Of a stretch of DNA of 64,000 nt, positions 8,280 through 15,839 are shown one piece after another. The translations under genes and the position numbers were made by a program. Below the pieces are notes generated by a model. That model was given only the letters and a program-made list of their open reading frames with translations. It ran no database searches and was not told where the DNA came from. Position 1 is the first letter of the stretch; each line of letters starts with the position of its first letter. The stretch is from NCBI RefSeq assembly GCF_029675105.1, contig NZ_JAQQFV010000002.1, forward strand, positions 124,001 through 188,000, given 5' to 3'. Source of the stretch: Nocardia anocheti. Lineage in GTDB: Bacteria > Actinomycetota > Actinomycetes > Mycobacteriales > Mycobacteriaceae.

Positions 8280-8705
8280 CTACCTCCCCCAGGTGTTTCG
8301 ATCAGGGTACTCGTCCCGGACGTGTCGTTGCTCTCCCGACTGGCGCTCGAGCCCATCGCCGGATCGATAGTGTGGTGGATGCTCAGGCAGCGGACCATTC
8401 ATCGCGTCGATGGTGTCTGCCACAGCTCCGGCGACTCGCGGATCAGATCGGAACTCGGCCAGCGCGGTTCGTGCGTTGGCCCGTGCGGTGCGTAACGCGT
8501 GCGCGGCGAGCTCGTTGATCAGTTTGCTGAGCCCAGCCCCGCCGAGCACGAGCAGCTTGTCATCGATCTGGACATTGATCTCGCCATCCGCGCCCGCGCG
8601 GACCTGGATCAAACCATCGGCGGCGGTCGCGGTGGATCGCGTTGCGGTGAGCGCGGATACCAGGTTCGAGGTCTTCTGCGGAAGCGGGTCCAATGAGTTC
8701 GTCAT
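8280..8705 (-). CDS. YbaB/EbfC-like protein in an ESX operon
   Basis: A 141-aa protein whose centre reads like the YbaB/EbfC fold: SALTATRSTATAADGLIQV, RAGADGEINVQIDD, then LSKLINELAAHALRTA. YbaB dimers coat DNA as nucleoid proteins, but diverged copies are common inside actinobacterial ESX operons with unknown role. The C-terminal 40 residues are Pro/Arg-rich and likely disordered. ATG start at 8705, 17 bp after the stop of the DUF3558 lipoprotein gene, and 6 bp before the next gene. Function here is not known. Confidence 0.65.
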   Translation of the reverse strand: MTNSLDPLPQKTSNLVSALTATRSTATAADGLIQVRAGADGEINVQIDDKLLVLGGAGLSKLINELAAHALRTARANARTALAEFRSDPRVAGAVADTIDAMNGPLPEHPPHYRSGDGLERQSGEQRHVRDEYPDRNTWGR

Positions 8706-8722
8706 ATCGGTGTCGGCCTTCG

Positions 8723-9328
8723 CTACTGCGGGACGTGGGGTTCGATGGTTTCGGCGATCGCGCCGATATGGTCGCATGCATCCCATTCGGTAAGAGCCGA
8801 GTAGCTTCCGACCATGATTTGAACGATTCCGTCAGGACCGGGAAACGCCACGACACAACCATCCGCTATTGTGTCTCGAAACATGATGCCCGCCCTGCCA
8901 TTGGCCGTGAATTCCTCTTCGTCCTCACGATCCCGTATCTGTTGCAGGCTGATGTTCGCTGATTGGAGGTACATGCCCGCAGTGCCGAGCGTCTGACCGC
9001 GCACGTCTTCGCGGCGCTCGAACTTGCAGCCGATGAACGCGTAGTCGTAGTTGACGGCATCGGAACGCTCGCGAGTTTCCGGCGCGAATTCGATGGCGGA
9101 TATCACTGGGTCGGAGATCTCGGAGCAGGGATCCCACCGGACGGGTGTCGGCGTACCTCGACCCTGTTGAGGCGGGTCGCCGACAGGTGCTGCGAAGGAT
9201 CGCGTGGGCGTCACCGATGTGGTGTCGGCTGGACCGCCGTCGCCATCGTCGGACTGCAACGAACATGCAGTCGGCATCAGTGCCAGCGTCAGTGCCACAA
9301 GCGTCAGACGACGCGCATTCCCTGTCAC
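8723..9328 (-). CDS. DUF3558-family lipoprotein
   Basis: A 201-aa protein with a lipoprotein-like signal, MTGNARRLTLVALTLALMPT then Ala-Cys22; the lipobox (P-T-A-C) is not ideal. The mature part has the DUF3558 pattern: a Ser/Thr/Pro linker, WDPCSEISDPVISAIEF, and YDYAFIGCKFE with the second conserved cysteine, probably forming a disulphide. DUF3558 proteins are small mycolata lipoproteins of unknown role. The GTG start overlaps the preceding stop by 4 bp (GTGA). A second lipoprotein gene closes the operon, so this cluster encodes two surface-anchored products. Confidence 0.78.
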   Translation of the reverse strand: MTGNARRLTLVALTLALMPTACSLQSDDGDGGPADTTSVTPTRSFAAPVGDPPQQGRGTPTPVRWDPCSEISDPVISAIEFAPETRERSDAVNYDYAFIGCKFERREDVRGQTLGTAGMYLQSANISLQQIRDREDEEEFTANGRAGIMFRDTIADGCVVAFPGPDGIVQIMVGSYSALTEWDACDHIGAIAETIEPHVPQ

Positions 9329-9711
9329 TGTCCATCCTCCGTCGCACGGTCCGCTAGTGCGATTCGCCGGGCGCTCAGATCGTCGGCGTCTTCGAGCAGA
9401 CCGGCTGATCTGAGAAACCCTTCCTGGACCTGCATCGCCCCCTGAATCAGTTGGTTGATCGCGTTTCCAGCGGAATTTGCCTTATTTCTGAAACCTTCCT
9501 GAAGCTCGATACCTGAGGGGAGGGTACCGAATCCGGTGACCGTTTCGCCGTTTCTGATCGACAGGCGAGACGCACTCAGACCTTTGATGAAGGCATCTAT
9601 TTCACGCACCGCCGCTCGTGCCTCATCAGGCTCGAAGCTGAATTCGCCAGTACCGGAACGCTGGACGAATCCACCGATCTCCGCCTGTCCATAGTTGATC
9701 TCTTCAGCCAC
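9325..9711 (-). CDS. Small helical ESX-associated protein
   Basis: A 128-aa protein, MAEEINYGQAEIGGFVQR, with two long predicted helices (DEARAAVREIDAFIKGLSA and a second from about residue 75) and no signal peptide. It resembles the T7SS small-partner class in size and fold but lacks an obvious W-x-G. GTG start overlaps the EspG-like gene by 8 bp, and its own stop overlaps the DUF3558 gene start. It could be the heterodimer partner of the large WXG/PPE-like substrate encoded two genes upstream. No precise family assigned. Confidence 0.6.
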   Translation of the reverse strand: MAEEINYGQAEIGGFVQRSGTGEFSFEPDEARAAVREIDAFIKGLSASRLSIRNGETVTGFGTLPSGIELQEGFRNKANSAGNAINQLIQGAMQVQEGFLRSAGLLEDADDLSARRIALADRATEDGQ

Positions 9712-10495
9712 CGAGGCTCCTCTCGTCGGACATGGAAGGATCCCGGGTCAAGGCGATCAGTTCACGGGAAAGCGTGGTCGGTGACACCGGCACCACACGA
9801 GTGTCGTTCTCATCGACCGTGATCAGATATCGCCCGCTCGACAGCCGTCCCGCGTCGACGTCGATGAAACTGACGTAGCGATTGGAAAACGCCCGGCCGC
9901 CACCGAGCGGTCGGGAGATAGCGAAGTGCCCCTCACCGGAACGGCGCCGAAGTACCAGGCTTCGGATCTGCTCCTCGATCGGTGGTCTCCCGTCCGGCGT
10001 GACTCCCCACCGTGCTGGCGGCTGCTCCCCACGTACGCGCGGCGTGAAGCCCAGCATCGGTCCCGCCGCGCCTGAGGGCGTCGGTGGCAGTAGGGCGGAC
10101 AACCGCGACGGCACGTCCGCGCGTCGGGTCAGCGTAATACCGACAGGTGTCGACGGCTCGGTTGCCGTCGTGTACTGGTGCACTATGACTCCGATCGCGT
10201 CCAGCGCCGCGCCCTGTGCCCGGACGTCGAGTCCACCGGCGAATCGGGCCGAGCAGCGAAGCCGGGTATCCGCGCCCGCCAGCACTGTGAACGCTGCCGA
10301 CAGCCCTTGATCACGCCCCGGTGGAAATCGGGTGGACAGCGCGTCGGCGATGAAGCGCTGCTGCTCGGCACGCGTCATGAATGTCTCGCGGATTGTGAGC
10401 GGCCGAGGATAGTCGAAGGCGTCGAGGCGGGTTTCGCGATGCCAGAGTGCGGCGAACTCGTCCGGGGTCAGCGTCCAGGTCAGGTGCTCGGTCAC
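9704..10495 (-). CDS. EspG-like ESX secretion chaperone
   Basis: A 263-aa EspG-family protein. The opening WTLTPDEFAALWHRE is characteristic, as are the later strands RCSARFAGGLDVRAQG, VIVHQYTT and RYVSFIDVDAGRYL-like region near the C-terminus. EspG proteins are cytosolic chaperones that bind the tip of PE-PPE substrates and hand them to a specific ESX machine. The gene overlaps the large substrate gene upstream by 4 bp (GTGA), consistent with a dedicated chaperone-substrate pair. Actinobacteria outside Mycobacterium also carry EspG copies with WXG rather than PPE substrates, which fits here. Confidence 0.8.
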   Translation of the reverse strand: MTEHLTWTLTPDEFAALWHRETRLDAFDYPRPLTIRETFMTRAEQQRFIADALSTRFPPGRDQGLSAAFTVLAGADTRLRCSARFAGGLDVRAQGAALDAIGVIVHQYTTATEPSTPVGITLTRRADVPSRLSALLPPTPSGAAGPMLGFTPRVRGEQPPARWGVTPDGRPPIEEQIRSLVLRRRSGEGHFAISRPLGGGRAFSNRYVSFIDVDAGRLSSGRYLITVDENDTRVVPVSPTTLSRELIALTRDPSMSDERSLGG

Positions 10496-12147
10496 CGGGT
10501 TTCTCCCGATGGGGTGTGCGTCTGCGCCGATCCGGGAAGGCCGTGCTGGGCAAGGAGACTGGCGATCTCCGCCGACAGCGCGGGTTCGGATTGCGCTGGT
10601 GCGGACTCGCTCGGCGCTGTTGGATGGGCCGGTACCGCGGCGATATCTTCCCGGACCACCGGAGCCGTCGGTGAGACGGGTGGTATGAACTCGGGTTCGG
10701 TCCGCGTCGGACGAACCGGCGTCGATTGAACCGGGAGCTGAGGTCGGGCGGGCGCCGAATGCTCTGCTACAGGTGCCGCCGACTCGGCATCCGCACCCAG
10801 TACTCCGGTCGGCGCCTCGGTTCCGGCCAGCCAGTCGGGGTGAACTCCCCGCAAGTACTCCGGCGCCCGGTGTTCTCCCTGGTCGTCGTCTCCTTGTCGT
10901 GCGCTTGCGCCTCTGCCCGCCATGGGGCCCATGCCTGTCGACGTCCCGGCGGCGCGAGCAGAACCGGGCGACCCGCCCAGCACAGTCCTCGGTTCGGTAT
11001 TGGGAACCGGATTCGGCCTTCCCGGCGTCGGCTGGACACCCAACTGACCGCCGACCGCGGGCGAGCCGGTGCCGCCCGGTGATCCGGCGGAACCTGGTGC
11101 GCCTGTCGTCTGCGGGAGCCCTGACTGTGCGCCGGGTTGGCCGGTCTGGGTCCCGCTCGGTGTGGTGCTCGCGGGTGTTGTCGACTCGTCTTGTTCGGAC
11201 GGAGACGAGTCGTCGGTCGAGGTCGAGCCGTCATCTGCCGTGTCGGCGGTATCGCTCGGGGAGTCCTCGGTACTCGTATTGTCGGCGGGGTTCGTGGTCG
11301 GTGAGTCCTCGGGGTCCGGCGTTTGATTCGAGGGTTCGTCGGATCTCTTCGTGCCTCCTGAATCAGTGTCCGAAGCCGGGATGCCCTGCGTGCCCTGGGG
11401 ATTCACCGGTGTGCCGCCTTCCCCGAAGCGGGGCGCCTCACTGAAGGCGGGGACCGAATCACCGGTGGTCGGGAAGGACGGCGCGTAGATCGTGCTCATC
11501 GTGACCCGTGCGGTGTTCTCTGCTGCCGCTCGCGCATCCTGATCTGTCGTCGCCGTCTCCGGATTGACGAGACCGGGAATGATCATCGACGTCGGATCGT
11601 CGGGATCGAGTGAGACTCCCGTCGATGATGTCGGCGGAGGCACCGCGAGCCGCGTGGCTTCAGCTGCCCACGCCGCCGCGTCGAGCCGATCCGACACCGT
11701 GGAGAACACCTCACCGATCTGCCGCGTCGCCGCACCGAGTGCCGCGACGGCCGCGCGCGCCGCATCGCCACTCCGGCCTTGCCACTGCCCCTGGTTCATC
11801 AACCCGAGCAGCGAGAACTGCAACGACTGCGAGAGATCGGACAACCGCGTGCACTCGGCCGACCACAAACTGTGGGCGGTGCGCAGCCCTTCGACGTTCA
11901 GGGCTTGGGCGTGCTGATAGATGTCAGCGTGGGAGTACGCGCCGAAGTTCTCTTGGGTGGCGACAAAGTTCGCGTCTAGACCCGCGTTCTTGGCCAGCAG
12001 AGCCTGGTCGGTAGCGTTCGCGCGAGACTGCGCGGTAGACATCTTCTGCTGAGCCGCGGCGGCGGCGACACCGGCGGCGTTGCCACCGAGCTGAATCAGT
12101 GGAGCTGGCGCGCCGCCGAGCGAAAGTTCCGGACCATCCGCCGTCAT
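10492..12147 (-). CDS. WXG/PPE-like ESX substrate with long disordered tail
   Basis: First gene of the operon, 551 aa. Residues ~1-190 are helical and Ala-rich with a W-x-G turn (NQGQWQGRSGDAA) and the late AAWAAEATRLAVPPP, like PPE or long WXG domains. Residues ~230-540 are Pro/Ser/Thr/Asp-rich low-complexity sequence (for example DSPSDTADTADDGS), probably unfolded and perhaps glycosylated or wall-spanning. The extreme C-terminus regains a helix, EIASLLAQHGL. ATG start has a GAGGGGG ribosome site 7 bp upstream, the best in the operon, so transcription and main translation probably begin here. The EspG-like chaperone follows directly. Confidence 0.72.
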   Translation of the reverse strand: MTADGPELSLGGAPAPLIQLGGNAAGVAAAAAQQKMSTAQSRANATDQALLAKNAGLDANFVATQENFGAYSHADIYQHAQALNVEGLRTAHSLWSAECTRLSDLSQSLQFSLLGLMNQGQWQGRSGDAARAAVAALGAATRQIGEVFSTVSDRLDAAAWAAEATRLAVPPPTSSTGVSLDPDDPTSMIIPGLVNPETATTDQDARAAAENTARVTMSTIYAPSFPTTGDSVPAFSEAPRFGEGGTPVNPQGTQGIPASDTDSGGTKRSDEPSNQTPDPEDSPTTNPADNTSTEDSPSDTADTADDGSTSTDDSSPSEQDESTTPASTTPSGTQTGQPGAQSGLPQTTGAPGSAGSPGGTGSPAVGGQLGVQPTPGRPNPVPNTEPRTVLGGSPGSARAAGTSTGMGPMAGRGASARQGDDDQGEHRAPEYLRGVHPDWLAGTEAPTGVLGADAESAAPVAEHSAPARPQLPVQSTPVRPTRTEPEFIPPVSPTAPVVREDIAAVPAHPTAPSESAPAQSEPALSAEIASLLAQHGLPGSAQTHTPSGETR

Positions 12148-12855
12148 CGAGTCCCCCTCGGTCGATCAATAGGCCGCACGCACTTCCCCCTGGCGATCCG
12201 CCACCAAACGCTATCACGCGCGCCGAGCAAGACTGGGTGGATGGATTGAGCCCTTCCCCGCTCACCCGCCCGGAAAACCGGCACCACCTCGACTGGTCCC
12301 GAAATGCCCGATTTCCCCGAAAGTGCCTGGCCTGGCGAGCAAATCGCCAGTTGCTCACGTCGGCCGACGTGTGTAGCGTCACACAAACAAGAACGGCCGC
12401 CCGGCGAGTTGGCGCTCACCGAACGGCCTGGGTACGAAACAGTCAGCAGCTGTTCGCACCGTGGGATGAAATCCTACATGCAACGGCTCGATGCCTCATG
12501 GCGTCGGGCCATCGTCGTCCTCGGGGTGAGGTCTGCCCCGCGTGACGAGCTGACTGTGTCGTGTCCAGGCGTGGCCGCTCCTGCCGGTCGTTATCGGAGA
12601 GCCCGACCGAGGGACACACAACCCTGACACCCAGCCTCCTGCGAGAACCATCGTCGTACGCCTCGCACGTACGCACCTGGTCGGTTCGGGAGTGCACACC
12701 TTCGACCCGGGTCCAACCCGCCACACGCCGAATCGGGCGTGGGGCTACCGGTGTTGGCCGAGGTCGCGAATCGGGGTCAGGGAGCGGGGAGCCGGGCAGG
12801 GATGGTTACGACACCGGCACCCTTGGGTGCTCGATATGGTTCGTTGCTGTGACTG
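12148..12855. other. Intergenic, about 700 bp, no supported gene
   Basis: Between the ESX-substrate operon and the next membrane-protein gene. Open frames exist on both strands but have random composition (Arg, Thr, Ser and His rich), no ribosome site and no recognisable motif. The right edge of the operon promoter should lie in roughly 12150-12350. I see no strong hairpin terminator, repeat or RNA gene here. Confidence 0.6.
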
Positions 12856-13443
12856 TCACCTGAAGTAGTACCAATAGCCACCGAGAGGGACATACCTGGT
12901 GTCGATTGTGCTGGTGGGGGTTCGGCCATCCGGAAGGTACATGAACCCGCTGGTGGCACCGGGGTAGTACCTCGCCAGAGAGAACTTACAGTCCCCACGG
13001 GGACCACCGATAATATGGTGGAACTCGTAATTGCCGATAGTTTCGCTCCTGTACGGAACACCGAAGCGTCCGCTTTCCAGCACGGCGCACTGAGCGGCCG
13101 CCCGATCCATCTCACCGCGCGTCATCAGCCAACCGATCCGGCCCGGTACATATAACCCCGACAACACGATCGTGGCGATGATGAACACCGGAACCAGCAG
13201 CCCCCAACGCCACCACTTCGCGTATTTCTTCGCCCCGGCGACGATCACCAAGACCAACCACACCAGCACCGGAACGGCGAGCACGGGAGCGACGAAGAGC
13301 ACGACCTCATCGTCGTCGAACACCGGCACACTCATCCACAGACGCCAAGCGCAGCACAGGAAGGTCGCGACAACCGCGACAACCATCACCGCCTTCCACG
13401 CCGTCGGCAGTGGAGACCTGCGACGCTCAGACCGTTCCGTCAA
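12856..13443 (-). CDS. Membrane protein next to WXG-headed putative toxin (possible immunity)
   Basis: A 195-aa protein with three predicted membrane helices: WKAVMVVAVVATFLCCAW, VVLFVAPVLAVPVLVWLVLV and GLLVPVFIIATIVLSGLYV, followed by a ~90-residue soluble tail with two cysteines. The best start is a TTG at 13443 that lies inside the end of the upstream gene (17-bp overlap), implying translational coupling; starts near residue 19 (GTG/ATG) cannot be excluded. No family recognised. A polytopic protein overlapping a putative cell-wall toxin gene is a typical immunity-protein position, but nothing in the sequence proves that role. Confidence 0.65.
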   Translation of the reverse strand: MTERSERRRSPLPTAWKAVMVVAVVATFLCCAWRLWMSVPVFDDDEVVLFVAPVLAVPVLVWLVLVIVAGAKKYAKWWRWGLLVPVFIIATIVLSGLYVPGRIGWLMTRGEMDRAAAQCAVLESGRFGVPYRSETIGNYEFHHIIGGPRGDCKFSLARYYPGATSGFMYLPDGRTPTSTIDTRYVPLGGYWYYFR

Positions 13444-14761
13444 GATTCTGATACTCCCTATTGCCCTTCGCGGGGTTCTCGTTCACCAACGTGTAGCGCA
13501 GCGGCACCTGCTGGCCGGAGTACTTGTCGGTCACCGATACGCCCATATCTGAGGTGAAACGGGCCCAGTCGCCCGGCGGCATCGTCTGGCAACCCGCACT
13601 CGCGACGTCGTCTTCCCGGCCACAATGCCAATACATGGTGTCGCCACCTTCACCCCGGGCATTGTCGTTGAACAATCCGTCGTGGTTCGTGTCGTACTCG
13701 GCGTCGACTCGGGTGCCGTCGTCCATTTTGAAGACGTTGCCGTCACCTACCGTATCGTGCTTGTTCTTGAACCAGTTGTGCCCGTATTGGTAGGAGCCTT
13801 CGGGCAGCCGTCCCAGTTCCCGCTTTCCGTCCCCGTTCACGTCCCGGGTTTCGTGTTCGTTGTCGATATAGCGCGTGGTCGGATCGGTGTTCGCCCGGTA
13901 CTCGCTGACGCGCTTGTTCCCGTGCTCGTCGGTCCAGATGAGCACGGCTTTGTCGTCGTACACGCCGTCGCCGCCGTTGGCCGCGGTATTGGTCTCCTTG
14001 CGAATCGCGAGCAGGTTCTTCTGACTCGAATCGACAGTGCCACCGTTTCTTTCGATCAGCGCTTTGTAGTAGTCGTATTTGGCGTCGATCTCCCGCTGAG
14101 CGGCCGATGTCTGCCCTGGCGCCTGGATGTCGGGATCCGAGATGTTCTTCGGGCTCGCCGCCAGGAAAGTGCTGGAATCACCGGCGGGCAGGTCGACGAA
14201 CGCCTTCTCGATCGCGGCCTGCACCGAGGACGCCGCCGTGCGCGCGTTCTCCAGGGCCTGCTTCACGGCGGTGGTCGACGCGTCCGCGTCCACCTGGAGG
14301 GCACCCGCCGCCACCGTGTACGAGGACGCGTCGGGCAACTGTGACAGCAGCGTCTGGTGCGTGCTCGCGGAGATCGTGGTGGTGCCGTCAGCACCGACCT
14401 CGTAACCTTTGGCCTCGGCGGACTTCACCGCGTTCGTGACAGCGGTCTTGGCCGCGTCGAGCGTCCCCGCGCCCGCTTGGGCGGCGGCGGCGCCGTCTTG
14501 CAACGAGGTGATGAATGTCTTCGCCTTGGTGCGGGTTTCGTCGTGGACGGTGCGCATGGCGTCCGCCGCGCTGCCGGTCCAGAAGTCGCGCCCGGCGTCG
14601 ACCGCGCGATACATGCTGTCGTCGAAAGCGGTGAGCTGGGCGGCCTGGGTCGACCACGTGTTCGCCCGGGTGGCCAGCGTGGCCGGTTCCCAGGCCAGCA
14701 CCTGCGCCACCGTCAGTGCCTGGCCGAGTGCCGCGGACTCGTCTGCCCCTAGTGTCGTCAT
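13427..14761 (-). CDS. WXG-headed protein with Ca-loop motifs and putative H...S-x-G-C catalytic tail
   Basis: A 444-aa protein. Residues 1-110 look like a WXG100 domain (AGRDFWTGSAADAMR) preceded by Y-x3-D; residues ~110-200 are further helices. A middle-to-C-terminal domain carries two D-x-N-x-D-G loops (DVNGDGKREL, DTNHDGLFND), typical of calcium binding, then MYWHCGREDDVASAGCQTM with His379, Ser388 and Cys391. An H-x-G followed by S-x-G-C recalls the cysteine L,D-transpeptidase (YkuD-like) or related peptidoglycan-peptidase active sites, though the His-Ser spacing is shorter than in YkuD. No Sec signal, so ESX export is expected. I suspect a peptidoglycan-acting secreted effector; the enzymatic call is inference. 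Confidence 0.6.
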   Translation of the reverse strand: MTTLGADESAALGQALTVAQVLAWEPATLATRANTWSTQAAQLTAFDDSMYRAVDAGRDFWTGSAADAMRTVHDETRTKAKTFITSLQDGAAAAQAGAGTLDAAKTAVTNAVKSAEAKGYEVGADGTTTISASTHQTLLSQLPDASSYTVAAGALQVDADASTTAVKQALENARTAASSVQAAIEKAFVDLPAGDSSTFLAASPKNISDPDIQAPGQTSAAQREIDAKYDYYKALIERNGGTVDSSQKNLLAIRKETNTAANGGDGVYDDKAVLIWTDEHGNKRVSEYRANTDPTTRYIDNEHETRDVNGDGKRELGRLPEGSYQYGHNWFKNKHDTVGDGNVFKMDDGTRVDAEYDTNHDGLFNDNARGEGGDTMYWHCGREDDVASAGCQTMPPGDWARFTSDMGVSVTDKYSGQQVPLRYTLVNENPAKGNREYQNLDGTV

Positions 14762-14841
14762 GACCCCCCGTTTTCCCTTGTCGGACTTCGCGGATCACGG
14801 TAGCACCGGTTCCCCCGACAGCCGGGCGGTCACGGAAACGG

Positions 14842-15831
14842 TTACGAGACCGGCTGATCGGCGTCGGTCCAGACGCGGAGGAGGCCGTGGCCGGTGGTGC
14901 CGGTGGTGATGGTGAGGACTTCGGCGTGGGCGCGGATCCAGTCGGATTCGGCGAAGCGGAGGTGGAGGGTGAGGCGGCGGGGGGTGCCGGGGGTGCGGGC
15001 CACCTCGGCGCAGGCGGCGCGCAGGGCGGCGTGGTCGGCGGGGGCGATGGTGGGGCGTTCGACGGCCCAGCGGTCCAGGGGTGGTGGGGGTTCGCCCGCC
15101 CATTCGTAGATGACGGCGTTGGAGAGCAGGATGAGGCCGACGCCGACGCCGGTGCGCTGGGAGACCGCGCGCAGCATGAGGACGTCGGGGTCGACCGCGG
15201 CCGCGTCGGCGTCGCGTTCGGGGATGGCGTGCATGAGCGCGCTGACGCGGCGCAGGCGCGGACGGGTGCGAGTGATCATCTGGAAGCGGCGCACGCCCTC
15301 GTCGTCGCCCGCCATGTCGACCTCGCCCTGCCAGTGACCGCCCTGTTCGAACGCGGTGGCCACGGCGAAATATTCGACCCGGCCGTCGAAGCGCACCATC
15401 CGACCGAAGGCGTCGGGTGGGGTGCGGATGACCTCGACGTGGTCGGGGTCGCGGGCGAAGACGAGTTCCTCCAAACCCGGTCCGTGGTAGGCGAGTTCGC
15501 TCTCGCCCTCCCAGTCCCAGGCGGCGACCCGGCGCCGTGCGCGCACCGGCGCGTCGGCGGGGCCGAGCCAGACCTGGACGCCGTGGATGCCGCCGAACGC
15601 GCAGCGCACGGGCTCGGTCACCACCAGGGTGTCGCCGACGACGCGCTGCCCGGACTCGCCCGCGCGGCCGCGTCGCACCGCGTCGAGCACCAGCCGAGCC
15701 GCGCCCGGTCCGAGCACGCGTGGCCAGCGCGGAGCCGGAATCCATTGTCTTGCTTGCGAATCCGTGGCGACCAGGGTGGGGGTGAGATCCTCGGTGAGGG
15801 TCTCCACGAGTAACCAGCCGTCGCCCGACAT
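14842..15831 (-). CDS. PAS/GAF-like protein of the Rv3651 type, partner of c-di-GMP enzyme
   Basis: A 329-aa soluble protein starting MSGDGWLLVETLTEDLTPT. The opening W-L-L-V-E-T-L and the later repeated sensory-type strands (VVTEPVRCAFGGIHGVQVW, FGRMVRFDGRVEYFAVA, GVGLILLSNAVIYEWAG) resemble the actinobacterial DUF5593/Rv3651-like group, which has PAS-type folds. No enzymatic motif is visible. The ATG start lies 8 bp after the stop of the GGDEF-EAL gene, so both are probably cotranscribed, and a role in sensing or signalling with it is reasonable. The exact Pfam family is from memory and uncertain. Confidence 0.6.
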   Translation of the reverse strand: MSGDGWLLVETLTEDLTPTLVATDSQARQWIPAPRWPRVLGPGAARLVLDAVRRGRAGESGQRVVGDTLVVTEPVRCAFGGIHGVQVWLGPADAPVRARRRVAAWDWEGESELAYHGPGLEELVFARDPDHVEVIRTPPDAFGRMVRFDGRVEYFAVATAFEQGGHWQGEVDMAGDDEGVRRFQMITRTRPRLRRVSALMHAIPERDADAAAVDPDVLMLRAVSQRTGVGVGLILLSNAVIYEWAGEPPPPLDRWAVERPTIAPADHAALRAACAEVARTPGTPRRLTLHLRFAESDWIRAHAEVLTITTGTTGHGLLRVWTDADQPVS

Positions 15832-15839
15832 CGCCGCCG

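Noticed and set aside
12304..12726. Small open frames in the 700-bp gap after the ESX operon
   Set aside because: Composition is non-coding (Arg, Ser, Thr, Cys), no ribosome site, and several overlap on both strands.
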